Below are positions 50,828-59,813 of a stretch of 64,000 nt of DNA, in pieces; position 1 is the first letter of the stretch, and every line of letters begins with the position of its first letter. Origin of the DNA: Algoriphagus sp. (GTDB lineage Bacteria > Bacteroidota > Bacteroidia > Cytophagales > Cyclobacteriaceae); contig NZ_JABXIN010000013.1 of assembly GCF_013373065.1 (NCBI RefSeq), positions 124,001 through 188,000 on the forward strand, in the 5' to 3' direction. A program made the translations under genes and the position numbers. The notes under the pieces are model-generated. The model made no database searches and was not told the DNA's origin. It saw only the letters and a program-made list of their open reading frames with translations.

Positions 50828-52669
50828 ATGTGTGGAATTGTTGCGTATGTGGGCCAGCAGGAGGCTTTGCCCATTATTATCAAAGGATTAAAAAGGTTGG
50901 AATACAGAGGCTACGACAGTGCAGGAGTTGCATTGTTAGATCAAAACGGCCTGAGTATTTACAAGAAAAAAGGGAAAGTTTCCGAACTCGAAAAGCATTT
51001 GGAATCCAATGGAGAAATCAATTCAAAGATAGGAATTGGTCATACCCGCTGGGCTACCCATGGGGAACCTAACGATGTAAATGCGCACCCCCATTATTCT
51101 TCCTCAGAAAAACTAGCCATGATCCATAATGGCATCATTGAGAATTATGAGGTTCTAAAAAAAGACTTGCTGCAAAAAGGCTATACTTTCCAGTCTGAAA
51201 CCGATACAGAAGTATTCATCAAATTCATTGAGGATATTCAGCTTCATAATGGTTGCTCATTGGAAGAAGCGCTTAGACTTGCTCTTCATAAGGTTGTCGG
51301 TGCCTATGCGATTGTATTAATCAATTTGGAAGAGCCGGATACGCTTATTGCTGCGAGAAAAGGTTCTCCGTTGGTGATTGGGGTGGGAGAAGACGAATAC
51401 TTTTTAGCATCTGATGCAACACCTATCATTGAGTACACCAATAAAGTGGTCTATTTGGATGACTATGAAATTGCAGTGATTCGAAACAATCGTCTTCAGG
51501 TAAAAACCATTGAAAATGTAGAGACCAATCCTTATATAAACCAATTGGAATTGGAGTTGGAAGCGATTGAAAAAGGTGGCTACGATCACTTTATGCTCAA
51601 AGAAATCTACGAGCAGCCAAAGTCTATTGCTGACTGTCTTCGGGGCCGATTGGATGCGAAGTCTGGAAGATTGGTTCTGGGAGGACTGCGGGATTATATG
51701 AATAAGTTCCAAAATGCCGAGCGAATTATCATTACGGCTTGTGGGACTTCTTGGCATGCAGGATTGGTTGCCGAATACCTTTTTGAAGAATTTGCCCGTG
51801 TACCGGTTGAAGTGGAATATGCTTCTGAATTCCGATACAGAAATCCGGTTATTAACGATCGGGACTTTGTAATCGCAATTTCTCAATCGGGAGAAACAGC
51901 AGATACCTTGGCTGCCATTGAGTTAGCAAAATCTAAAGGAGCCACGATTTTTGGTGTTTGTAATGTGGTTGGATCATCTATTCCTCGAGCAACACACGCC
52001 GGTTCGTATACCCATGCCGGACCTGAGATTGGGGTTGCTTCCACGAAAGCCTTTACAGCTCAAATTTCTGTCTTAGCTATGATGGCCTTGAAGCTAGGTT
52101 TTCATAGAGGTACGCTTCCTGAAGGTAAATACATTCAATTATTACATGAATTGGAAGCTATTCCAGGAAAGGTAGAAAAGGCATTAGAAACTAATGATAT
52201 CATCAAGTACATCGCTGGCGAGTACAAGGATGTTCGAAATGCATTGTATCTAGGTCGCGGGTATAATTTCCCTGTTGCTCTTGAAGGAGCGCTGAAGTTA
52301 AAGGAAATTTCCTATATCCATGCAGAAGGGTATCCTGCGGCAGAAATGAAGCATGGACCGATTGCTTTGATCGATGAAGAAATGCCTGTGATTTTCATCG
52401 CGACACAGGATAGTTCCTATGAAAAAGTGATCAGCAATATTCAGGAGGTAAAGGCTCGCAAAGGAAAGGTAATCGCTGTCGTAACGGAAGGTGATACCCA
52501 AGTGCGAAATATGGCGGACCATGTGATCGAAATTCCTGAAACGCACGAGGCTTTTGCTCCATTAGTAGCTGTAGTTCCTTTGCAATTACTCTCTTATCAC
52601 ATCGCCGTCATGAGAGGATGTAATGTGGACCAACCACGAAACTTAGCAAAATCAGTTACTGTGGAATAA
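50828..52669 (+). CDS. glmS: Glutamine-fructose-6-phosphate aminotransferase (isomerizing)
   Basis: 613 residues from the ATG at 50828, giving the catalytic N-terminal Cys (MCGIVAYVGQQ) after removal of Met. The glutaminase domain contains the GIGHTRWATHG motif; two SIS domains (about 285-610) contain ACGTSWHAGL, SQSGETADTLAAI and EIGVASTKAFTAQI. It makes glucosamine-6-phosphate for peptidoglycan and LPS. In-frame start further upstream at 50726 lies in the DUF4270 terminator and is rejected. A terminator follows the stop. Confidence 0.96.
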   Translation: MCGIVAYVGQQEALPIIIKGLKRLEYRGYDSAGVALLDQNGLSIYKKKGKVSELEKHLESNGEINSKIGIGHTRWATHGEPNDVNAHPHYSSSEKLAMIHNGIIENYEVLKKDLLQKGYTFQSETDTEVFIKFIEDIQLHNGCSLEEALRLALHKVVGAYAIVLINLEEPDTLIAARKGSPLVIGVGEDEYFLASDATPIIEYTNKVVYLDDYEIAVIRNNRLQVKTIENVETNPYINQLELELEAIEKGGYDHFMLKEIYEQPKSIADCLRGRLDAKSGRLVLGGLRDYMNKFQNAERIIITACGTSWHAGLVAEYLFEEFARVPVEVEYASEFRYRNPVINDRDFVIAISQSGETADTLAAIELAKSKGATIFGVCNVVGSSIPRATHAGSYTHAGPEIGVASTKAFTAQISVLAMMALKLGFHRGTLPEGKYIQLLHELEAIPGKVEKALETNDIIKYIAGEYKDVRNALYLGRGYNFPVALEGALKLKEISYIHAEGYPAAEMKHGPIALIDEEMPVIFIATQDSSYEKVISNIQEVKARKGKVIAVVTEGDTQVRNMADHVIEIPETHEAFAPLVAVVPLQLLSYHIAVMRGCNVDQPRNLAKSVTVE

Positions 52670-52674
52670 TCATA

Positions 52675-52704
52675 AGGCCCTTTATCAGGGCCTTAATTTT
52701 TTTA
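52675..52704 (+). terminator. Rho-independent terminator of glmS
   Basis: AAGGCCCT (52674-52681) pairs with AGGGCCTT (52687-52694), then AA and a T-rich tract. It reaches the stop of the convergent Kazal gene. Confidence 0.85.
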
Positions 52705-52929
52705 TTCGCATGTACCCTGGGTAAATGATGTGACCCCGGCATTGATAGCTGTGCATTCATTACCATAGGTTTTCCCATCACATCCGCAGACCGGTTGATA
52801 GACGGCGATACATCCTGCATCTGGATTAATTTTCGATTCATCGATACAATCAGGTAACTGCGTATCTTCCGAGCATTGAAACAAGCCAGAGGCAATAAAA
52901 ATGAAAATAGAAATCCGAATGGTTTTCAT
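52702..52929 (-). CDS. Kazal-type serine protease inhibitor domain lipoprotein
   Basis: 75 residues from the ATG at 52929 (MKTIRISIFIFIASGLFQC). Lipoprotein signal with lipobox Cys19 (SGLFQCSED), then a single Kazal domain with the typical cysteine pattern (CIAVYQPVCGCDGKTYGNEC and a final Cys at the C-terminus). An upstream start at 52983 would precede the signal by 18 residues and is less likely. Kazal domains inhibit serine proteases, known in animals and in some bacteria. Single-gene unit. Confidence 0.85.
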   Translation of the reverse strand: MKTIRISIFIFIASGLFQCSEDTQLPDCIDESKINPDAGCIAVYQPVCGCDGKTYGNECTAINAGVTSFTQGTCE

Positions 52930-53017
52930 TACTTGCAAATTACCATTTGTAAACGAAAGTAGGGGCGGAAATGATACATGCAAGCGCTAAGGCCTCATCC
53001 ATGCGAGAATTAATCCT

Positions 53018-53025
53018 TACTTTTG
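53018..53025 (+). promoter_or_regulatory. -7 box of the prfA promoter
   Basis: TACTTTTG, an exact TAnnTTTG box, 18 nt before the ATG of prfA. The upstream element is not clear. Confidence 0.4.
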
Positions 53026-53043
53026 CGATGCGATTGAAAAATT

Positions 53044-54120
53044 ATGCTGGATAAATTACAGGCACTTAAAGATAGGTTCGAAGAAGTAGGACAGCTTTTG
53101 ATCCAACCGGATTCCATGTCCGATATGAGTAAATACACCAAACTTACCAAGGAATACAAGGACTTGGAAAAGGTGGTCAAAGCTTATGATGAGTATAAGT
53201 TGATTCTACAAAATATCGATAGCTCCAAGGAGATTTTGGAAAAAGAAAAGGATCCAGATTTCCGGGAAATGGCTAAGGCAGAGTTGGAAGATCTTCGAGA
53301 ACGAAAAGAGGAACTTGAAGAACATTTGAAACAATTATTAATCCCTAAAGACCCGAATGATTCGAAGGACTGTATTTTGGAAATCCGAGGGGGAACAGGT
53401 GGTGACGAGGCAGCCATTTTTGCAGGGGATTTATTCCGAATGTATCAGCGGTTTTGTGAAATGCAAGGTTGGAAATTGACCGTTTTGGATTTGACATTTG
53501 GATCTGCTGGAGGCTATAAGGAAATCATTGCCACCGTTTCCGGGGAGGATGTCTACGGAAAGTTGAAATATGAATCCGGTGTTCATCGGGTGCAACGGGT
53601 TCCGGCAACAGAATCTCAGGGTAGGGTACATACCTCTGCTGCATCGGTTGCGGTTTTGCCCGAGATGGATGAGGTCGAAGTTCATTTGGATATGAATGAT
53701 ATCCGGAAAGATACCTATTGTTCTTCCGGTCCCGGTGGTCAGTCAGTAAACACTACCTATTCTGCAGTTCGTTTGACCCATAATCCGACAGGATTGGTTG
53801 TGACCTGTCAGGATGAAAAATCTCAGATTAAGAACTTTGAAAAAGCCCTGAAGGTGCTCCGTTCGCGCTTGTACGAAATCGAATTGGCCAAGCATAATGA
53901 GTCTGTTGGAGCCCAACGAAAATCCATGGTAGGAAGTGGAGATCGCTCTGATAAAATCCGAACGTATAATTACCCTCAATCCCGTGTGACTGATCACCGC
54001 ATCAACAAAACAGTTTATAATTTACCTGAGGTGATGGACGGCCATATTGAGGAATTTATTTCTGCACTTCGTTTGGCAGAGAATTTGGAAAAAATGCAGA
54101 ATTCGGGCTTAGAAGAATAA
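53044..54120 (+). CDS. prfA: Peptide chain release factor 1
   Basis: 358 residues. The GGQ motif is at G231-G232-Q233 (SSGPGGQSVNTTYSAVR), the glutamine methylated by PrmC in the family. The anticodon-like PxT tripeptide region is VPATESQGRVHTSAASV. It terminates translation at UAA and UAG. Length is normal; the following gene is a GNAT acetyltransferase 84 nt away. Monocistronic or with that gene. Confidence 0.96.
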   Translation: MLDKLQALKDRFEEVGQLLIQPDSMSDMSKYTKLTKEYKDLEKVVKAYDEYKLILQNIDSSKEILEKEKDPDFREMAKAELEDLRERKEELEEHLKQLLIPKDPNDSKDCILEIRGGTGGDEAAIFAGDLFRMYQRFCEMQGWKLTVLDLTFGSAGGYKEIIATVSGEDVYGKLKYESGVHRVQRVPATESQGRVHTSAASVAVLPEMDEVEVHLDMNDIRKDTYCSSGPGGQSVNTTYSAVRLTHNPTGLVVTCQDEKSQIKNFEKALKVLRSRLYEIELAKHNESVGAQRKSMVGSGDRSDKIRTYNYPQSRVTDHRINKTVYNLPEVMDGHIEEFISALRLAENLEKMQNSGLEE

Positions 54121-54204
54121 TTTGACCATTTGCATAAATGTGTCCGTATTTTTGTAGATTGGTCAGATAGCTAGTTATCTTACCTTTGGATAGGATCAGT
54201 TTTT

Positions 54205-54729
54205 ATGATAATTGCAGGAGAAAGAGAAATAAATTTAGTCACATGGCATGAAGCGCACTTTCATCAGCTTTATCCATTGGCAAATAACCCCAAAATAGCC
54301 ATGAATCTGCGGGATAGTTTTCCACAGCCGTATACGATTCATGATGCCCGTCATTGGATTGAACACAATCAAAAATTCAATCCTCCTCAAAATTTTGCCA
54401 TTGAGTTTGAGGGGAAACTCGCAGGAGCAATTGGTTCGGAAAGAGGCAAGGATGAATTGAGTACCAATGTAGAATTGGGATTTTGGGTAGGAGAGCCTTT
54501 TTGGGGAAAGGGAATTGCAACCGAAGCGGTCAAATTATACACAGACTATTTATTCAACCGATTTGATATCCAACGCGTTTTTGCCCAAGTGTATGACTAC
54601 AATGGAGAATCCATGCATGTTTTGGAAAAAGCGGGGTATGTGCCCGAAGCAATTCTAAAAAAGGCCTATATCAAGCGAGGGAGTATCGGTGATATTTTCC
54701 AATATGTAAAAGTGAGAGGCGAGGAATAA
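54205..54729 (+). CDS. GNAT-family acetyltransferase (RimJ/RimL type)
   Basis: 174 residues. Visible GNAT motifs: ELGFWVGEPFWGKGIATEAV (motif A with the Q/R-x-x-G-x-G/A-type loop KGIATEA) and the motif B segment ESMHVLEKAGYV. RimJ/RimL-like enzymes acetylate protein N-termini or small amines. The substrate is unknown. It follows prfA with a 84-nt gap; its own stop lies in the stem of the terminator at 54715. Confidence 0.88.
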   Translation: MIIAGEREINLVTWHEAHFHQLYPLANNPKIAMNLRDSFPQPYTIHDARHWIEHNQKFNPPQNFAIEFEGKLAGAIGSERGKDELSTNVELGFWVGEPFWGKGIATEAVKLYTDYLFNRFDIQRVFAQVYDYNGESMHVLEKAGYVPEAILKKAYIKRGSIGDIFQYVKVRGEE

Positions 54730-54744
54730 TCCCCGCCTCTTTTT
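54715..54744 (+). terminator. Rho-independent terminator overlapping the stop of the GNAT gene
   Basis: AGAGGCG (54715-54721) pairs with CGCCTCT (54734-54740), followed by TTTT. The 5' arm is inside the coding region and the stop codon lies in the loop. Confidence 0.85.
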
Positions 54745-54746
54745 CT

Positions 54747-55979
54747 TTAGACTTTTTCTAGGGCATTTGAAATGTCCCAAATCAAATCTTCATAATATTC
54801 TACACCAATAGAAAGTCGGACTAGGTTTTCTGAAATCCCAATTTCAGCTCTGTCTTTTTCATCCACATCACTATGTGTCATGGTTGCTGGATGCTCAGCA
54901 AGAGATTCAGTACTTCCTAAGGATACAGCTAATTTGAATAGTTTTAAACCATCCAAAAATCGGAATGCAGCTTCTTCCCCTCCAATGACATCAAATGAAA
55001 CCATCGCACCTGCACAGGAAAGTTGGTTCTTGAAAATCTCATACTGAGGGTCACTTTCCTGTAAATGACCGAGGTAATATACCTTACTCACTTTCGGATG
55101 GGTTTTGAGAAAATCAGCTACCTTTTCAGCATTTTGAGCTTGTTGGGTCATTCGAACTTTCAGTGTTTCAAGACTTCGCATCAAAAGCCAACCTGTCCAA
55201 GGACCGGCCATATTTCCCAAGAAGGTTCGTAGTGTTCGCACACGAACCATGAGTTCCGATCTTCCTAAGACTGCTCCCGCTATCAAATCCGAATGCCCTC
55301 CGATGTATTTTGTCGCTGAGTATACGACTAAATCAGCCCCTAACTTCAGAGGATGTTGCCAAAGTGGTCCCATGTAGGTGTTATCGACGACTACATAAAC
55401 CGGATTTTCCGGAGTGCTGAGGCGATCAGCTACCCTTCTGCAGAGCTGTAAATCAAACAAGGCATTGGTTGGGTTGGCTGGGGTTTCAACATAAATCAGC
55501 CGGATATTTTTTCCTTCTGCCATTGCAATGAGGGTTTCCTCATCCATTAAATTGGTGAATCCAACTCCTTGTATATGATATTGAGGGAGAACTTTGTTGA
55601 TAAAATGATCCGTTCCTCCATACACTGGCTTGCTATAAAGCAGCGCATCTCCCGGTCTCAAAAATTCCAGTAAAACCGTAGAAATGGCTGACATACCACT
55701 TTCAAATACGGCACATTCATCAGCTCCATCCCAAAGGGTAAGCCGCTCTTCCAAAATCTGTAAATCCGGATTGTTTAATCGGGAGTAAATTAATCCAGGT
55801 TGTTCGCCCGGTGATTTCTCCCGTTTTCCATAGGCAATTTCGAAGAATTCCTTTCCCTCTCGAGCACTTTTGAAAACAAAGGTGGAGGTTTGGAAAATGG
55901 GACATTTGACAGCGCCCTCTGACCATTCGGGATGGTAGCCATAGGACATCATGAGGCTTTCAGGTGCTAGGGATCTCAT
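54747..55979 (-). CDS. Cys/Met-metabolism PLP enzyme (cystathionine gamma-synthase/lyase family)
   Basis: 410 residues. The PLP lysine lies in YSATKYIGGHSDLI, the substrate-binding YSRLNNPDLQILE and CAVFESGMSAIS segments are conserved, and VDNTYMGPLWQHPLKLG is also typical. Such enzymes act on cystathionine, methionine or homocysteine; the exact reaction is not decidable. The divergent/upstream gap to the next gene contains a 14-bp direct repeat (56048-56142). No other sulfur-metabolism gene is adjacent. Confidence 0.88.
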   Translation of the reverse strand: MRSLAPESLMMSYGYHPEWSEGAVKCPIFQTSTFVFKSAREGKEFFEIAYGKREKSPGEQPGLIYSRLNNPDLQILEERLTLWDGADECAVFESGMSAISTVLLEFLRPGDALLYSKPVYGGTDHFINKVLPQYHIQGVGFTNLMDEETLIAMAEGKNIRLIYVETPANPTNALFDLQLCRRVADRLSTPENPVYVVVDNTYMGPLWQHPLKLGADLVVYSATKYIGGHSDLIAGAVLGRSELMVRVRTLRTFLGNMAGPWTGWLLMRSLETLKVRMTQQAQNAEKVADFLKTHPKVSKVYYLGHLQESDPQYEIFKNQLSCAGAMVSFDVIGGEEAAFRFLDGLKLFKLAVSLGSTESLAEHPATMTHSDVDEKDRAEIGISENLVRLSIGVEYYEDLIWDISNALEKV

Positions 55980-56047
55980 GGTTATATTTGGGTTTAAATC
56001 TCCCCAAATCAGGAAATTTTTTTTGGATTTATCAAATTTTGAATCCT

Positions 56048-56142
56048 AATAATATTTTGTCTAAATAGTATTTTCAGGAACATATTTGGAAAAATCACAA
56101 TAAAAAATAAATAATTTTTCTATTACAGAATAATATTTTGTC
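56048..56142. repeat. 14-bp direct repeat in the intergenic region upstream of the Cys/Met PLP gene
   Basis: AATAATATTTTGTC occurs at 56048-56061 and again at 56129-56142, 67 bp apart, within AT-rich DNA between two minus-strand genes. It could be an operator pair upstream of the PLP gene (start 55979). No hairpin or insertion signature. Confidence 0.5.
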
Positions 56143-56195
56143 AAAGCCGAAAAACGGGAGGTGTAAAAAAATTCCATATGGGGAAAAATTTTGCC

Positions 56196-59006
56196 TTAGT
56201 GTACTAGAATTTTTTTCACAGCACTCCCTCGGGTTCCCAAAAGTCTTATAAAATATAATCCCGGCTTCAAATCAGTAATTTCAAGCCTTCTCATACCGGT
56301 AGAAATTTCGTTTTGAATCAGTGCTTGGCCCTGGCTTGAAAGAAGCTCAACAGCATTCCATTGATCTAGAAATTCGGCTTCGATATAGATTTTGCCAGTA
56401 CTTGGATTTGGGTAGATCTTTAAACCTGTCAAGTCAGGAGTTGGCTCTAGTCCAGTAATAAAACTCACTTGGACTGCTAATTCCTGCTCGGGACCAAAAT
56501 CACAGGCATTTTGCGCCGCAACTCTCAAGGAATACTCACCCTCTTCCTCCCAAAGTACTGTCACTTGAGGACTTCCCTGACCCGCAAGGATTCGCCCTCC
56601 GGAATCAATGCTCCATTGATAGGTTAGTCCTTCTACCTCTTCCACTTCATATATGAATTCACCAGGAGGAACGATACTTTCACCAACGATTTCAGAGGGT
56701 CTCTCTGGGGATGCATTTACCTGAATGGGGAGCCTGACAGGAGGATTTGTACCGCAAGAATTTTGGGGAACTGCAAATAGCTCTGTTAAACCAGGAGAAT
56801 TCCAAAGAATCTCAACAGTAGCTGTTCCTTGCCCAGAAACTATCTCACCTCCATTAACACTCCAATTGTAACTTACCCCTTCCAGCGCGGGGAGGGTGTA
56901 GGTTTCAGTTTGATTTACACAGGTGGTGCCTTGTCCTTCAATCTGTAAGGTTTCAGGAGGAAGGTCTGAAACTATCACCTCGATGTAAGATGTTTCTCCA
57001 GTACCGCAAAAATTTTGTCGGCTGACAAACACTCCTTTCCTTCCGGGATCGAGCCATTGAACCTCAATTTGGGAGGTGCCTTGTCCATTGATGATTTCTC
57101 CCCCATCCACGCGCCATACAATGGATGAACCCGCAACGGGAGTGTCTTCAATTCGATAAGTTTGATTTTGCAAACAGGTTTGTACAGGGCCTTCAATTTC
57201 ACTCAGGCTACCTTCCGGTGGAAAACAATTATACCTCAAAATTGTCCCATCATCCCCGACTGCATAGGCAACCAGTGGTGTTCCTACACTAATGGAGTGA
57301 AGATCGCGGCTGGTACCAGATTCAATTTTTTCCCAAGATTCTCCTCCATCTTTTGTTGCTAGTGTAAGTCCATTTCTCCCTGAGATAAATCCATATTGAT
57401 TATCAAAAAAATCTACAGAAAGAAGATCTTCAGTTATTCCAGTATCAATGATTCTCCAGGTTGCTGCTTGGTCCTCAGTTTTCAAAATCACCCCTTTGTT
57501 TCCTACGACTACGGCGATGGAATCACTTAGCTTGGCCAAAGCATTTAAATCTTCACTAGTTGGGGAATCTTGACTGAACCATTCAATTCCTCCGGCTGAG
57601 AATGAAATTTCACCACCTTCACCCACTGCAATTCCGGAAACAAAATCAAAAAACATCACTGCTTTTAAGTTTTGATTAGTTTCAGTAGTAGGTAGGTCAT
57701 TCCAACTGTCTCCCGAATTAAAGGAACTTGCAACGAAGCCTTCGTTTCCTGCAACGTAGAAAACCGATGGGGCGAAAAGATAAAAGCCATTAACAATATT
57801 GTTTTCCACCGGAGTCACATCCAGCCAGGTACCGCCTGCATTCGTACTTCTGTATATTTTCGAGCTCCCAGTTGAAACATAGCCAAAAGATCCATTCCAA
57901 AAACTCAAACCCCTAATAGTAGAGTTTTCAGGAATAGGTCGGGAAACGATGCTTTGGGCAAAATTTGAAGTCACAAAAAACTGTCCTTCTTCACCTGCAA
58001 TTAATCCGTATCGGTCTGTTTTAAAATCTACCTCCAAAAAATCAATCGCCTGACCGGCTTGACGGTGGGAGTAGGTGGCTCCCGCATTAGCGGATGAGAT
58101 CACGTAACCTATTTGTCCAACCGCCCATACGGTATTCGTATTAGGGATATAAGCTAAATCAGAAAGATTTCGCTCATTTCCGGATCCCAAATTTGCAATC
58201 GAAAAAGTAGCTCCTTCATTGGTGGAGCGTAGCGCGCTGGCTTGGTCTCCTACGATGGTAATAATTCGTGGATCTAGGGGTGAAATCTTCAGCTTTCTAA
58301 GAGTTTTTGTAACACCGGAAATCAAAGCTGTCCAAGTTTCACCAAAGTCTAGGGTCTTTAAAACCACTCCACTTTCACCAACAGCGTATCCTATGTTTTT
58401 TGAAGAAAAAGCGATTCCATAAAGGTTTGAATTAATCCCGCTGTTTTGTATTTCGTAAGCTTCTCCTTGATCCCAACTTCGAAGAATTGTGCCTTGACTT
58501 CCCACAAGAAAAAGGGAGTCAGTATTGATGAAGTCGCCTCCAAAAAGTTCCTTTTTTGGGCTTGGAGAAATATCTTCCCAATTTTCGCCAAAATCTACAC
58601 TTCGAATCACCAAGCCACTCTCTCCGATTAATAGCCAAGTACCTTCTCCGTTAAAAAGAACTTGAATCCAATTGTCAGAGAAAGCAATTTTATGCGGTTC
58701 CCAGGTTTGGCCTTTATTGGTCGTGCGAAAGATCAATCCATCAGAACCCACTGCAAAGCCTTGTGAATTTCCAGCAATTTCAATGGAACGAATATGGCCT
58801 TCAAATTCAACAGAAGCTTCTTTCCATGTTTGCCCTCCATCGGCAGTTTCAATAAGTAAATTTTCCCCTCCAGCAACTGCAAGTTGATTGTCAATCCAAG
58901 TTATTGCTGAGATATCCAATCCCCACCCTTGCATTCGGGTCCAAGTTTGTGCGCTTAGATGTGCCGCTAAAAAAATAAAAAATATGGCAAGGCCGAATCT
59001 TTTCAT
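56196..59006 (-). CDS. T9SS cargo with Ycf48-like repeats and type A sorting domain
   Basis: 936 residues from the ATG at 59006 (MKRFGLAIFFIFLAAHLSAQ, signal peptide). The N-terminal 600 residues carry repeated Ycf48/BNR-like blades (for example IGYAVGESGVVLKTLDFGET and AYAVGDDGTILRYN), three PKD/Ig-like units follow (about 610-850; EGVSYNWSVNGGEIVSGQGT), and the C-terminus is a type A T9SS sorting domain (LKIYPNPSTGKIYI). It is secreted to the cell surface. Ycf48 repeats assemble photosystem II in cyanobacteria, but in Bacteroidota they are generic beta-propeller units. Confidence 0.9.
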   Translation of the reverse strand: MKRFGLAIFFIFLAAHLSAQTWTRMQGWGLDISAITWIDNQLAVAGGENLLIETADGGQTWKEASVEFEGHIRSIEIAGNSQGFAVGSDGLIFRTTNKGQTWEPHKIAFSDNWIQVLFNGEGTWLLIGESGLVIRSVDFGENWEDISPSPKKELFGGDFINTDSLFLVGSQGTILRSWDQGEAYEIQNSGINSNLYGIAFSSKNIGYAVGESGVVLKTLDFGETWTALISGVTKTLRKLKISPLDPRIITIVGDQASALRSTNEGATFSIANLGSGNERNLSDLAYIPNTNTVWAVGQIGYVISSANAGATYSHRQAGQAIDFLEVDFKTDRYGLIAGEEGQFFVTSNFAQSIVSRPIPENSTIRGLSFWNGSFGYVSTGSSKIYRSTNAGGTWLDVTPVENNIVNGFYLFAPSVFYVAGNEGFVASSFNSGDSWNDLPTTETNQNLKAVMFFDFVSGIAVGEGGEISFSAGGIEWFSQDSPTSEDLNALAKLSDSIAVVVGNKGVILKTEDQAATWRIIDTGITEDLLSVDFFDNQYGFISGRNGLTLATKDGGESWEKIESGTSRDLHSISVGTPLVAYAVGDDGTILRYNCFPPEGSLSEIEGPVQTCLQNQTYRIEDTPVAGSSIVWRVDGGEIINGQGTSQIEVQWLDPGRKGVFVSRQNFCGTGETSYIEVIVSDLPPETLQIEGQGTTCVNQTETYTLPALEGVSYNWSVNGGEIVSGQGTATVEILWNSPGLTELFAVPQNSCGTNPPVRLPIQVNASPERPSEIVGESIVPPGEFIYEVEEVEGLTYQWSIDSGGRILAGQGSPQVTVLWEEEGEYSLRVAAQNACDFGPEQELAVQVSFITGLEPTPDLTGLKIYPNPSTGKIYIEAEFLDQWNAVELLSSQGQALIQNEISTGMRRLEITDLKPGLYFIRLLGTRGSAVKKILVH

Positions 59007-59025
59007 TGTCATGAAGTCTCTTAAA

Positions 59026-59055
59026 CAAAATTAAGTGATTTCCCCACTTGTCAAA
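59026..59055 (-). promoter_or_regulatory. Promoter of the Ycf48-like T9SS cargo gene
   Basis: Minus strand: TTTG (59055-59052), 18 bp, TAATTTTG (59033-59026). Both elements match the Bacteroidota consensus, 19 nt before the ATG. Confidence 0.65.
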
Positions 59056-59147
59056 GTTTGTCGGCTCATCCATTAAGCAAATAGGGAGTTCGCTACGATT
59101 TATGCCGATTGATTAGTAGATTTAGCTAATTCAAATCGTTTTTAGGG

Positions 59148-59801
59148 ATGAAAAAAATAGTTTCAATTATTACTGTATCCTTGATTTTAACCGCTTGTGG
59201 TAGTGGTGAAAGGGTTTCAAAAGATGTCTTTGAAGAAGTCAATGAAGCAATGGAAATCAAAAAACTCAGCGAAGCCGAAATCATCGAGGCGGCCATTGTG
59301 TGGGGCGATTCCATTAGTATGGAGGCACAAAAACAATTGGTTGGACAACTTCAACAGGCAATCTCAGAAAAAGGAATTCCAGGCGCTATTGAATTTTGCA
59401 ATGTCCAAGCTTTACCCATTTTGGAGGAGGTTGGGAGACCCTATGGTGTAGAAATACGAAGAGCTTCCAATCGGTACCGAAATCCAGCCGATCAACCTAC
59501 CGATATGGAATTGAGATATCTGGAGACTTATGAATATGATGTGGAGAATGGTAATCCGCTATCGCCAAATATCCAAAAAATCAATGAGGGAGAGGAATTT
59601 TTGTATACCAAAGCAATCGTGATACCCGGAGGCTTGTGTCTCAACTGTCATGGTAATCCAGGTACAGAAATCAATGAAGAAACCCTTCAAAAGTTGAATG
59701 AACTCTATCCCGAAGATAAAGCCACAGGGCATAAAGTAGGAGATCTAAGAGGAATGTGGTCTATAAAGATTCCTAAAAAAGAGGTTGTCAAACGAATGTA
59801 A
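59148..59801 (+). CDS. DUF3365/Tll0287-like heme lipoprotein
   Basis: 217 residues: lipoprotein signal with lipobox Cys17 (SLILTACGSG), a Tll0287/DUF3365-type sensory domain, and a c-type heme site CLNCH at C164-C167-H168 (GGLCLNCHGNPG). The protein ends MWSIKIPKKEVVKRM. DUF3365 domains often occur in heme-based sensors and cytochromes. It is the first gene of a five-gene run, without a clear promoter in the short upstream gap. It would need the Ccm system encoded at 26898-30785 for heme attachment (inference). Confidence 0.9.
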   Translation: MKKIVSIITVSLILTACGSGERVSKDVFEEVNEAMEIKKLSEAEIIEAAIVWGDSISMEAQKQLVGQLQQAISEKGIPGAIEFCNVQALPILEEVGRPYGVEIRRASNRYRNPADQPTDMELRYLETYEYDVENGNPLSPNIQKINEGEEFLYTKAIVIPGGLCLNCHGNPGTEINEETLQKLNELYPEDKATGHKVGDLRGMWSIKIPKKEVVKRM

Positions 59802-59813
59802 TTGCTCCCATCC

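Noticed and set aside
56196..59006. Photosystem II assembly factor (Ycf48)
   Set aside because: The repeats match Ycf48 in form only; the signal peptide, Ig-like units and T9SS sorting domain show a surface protein in a non-photosynthetic lineage.
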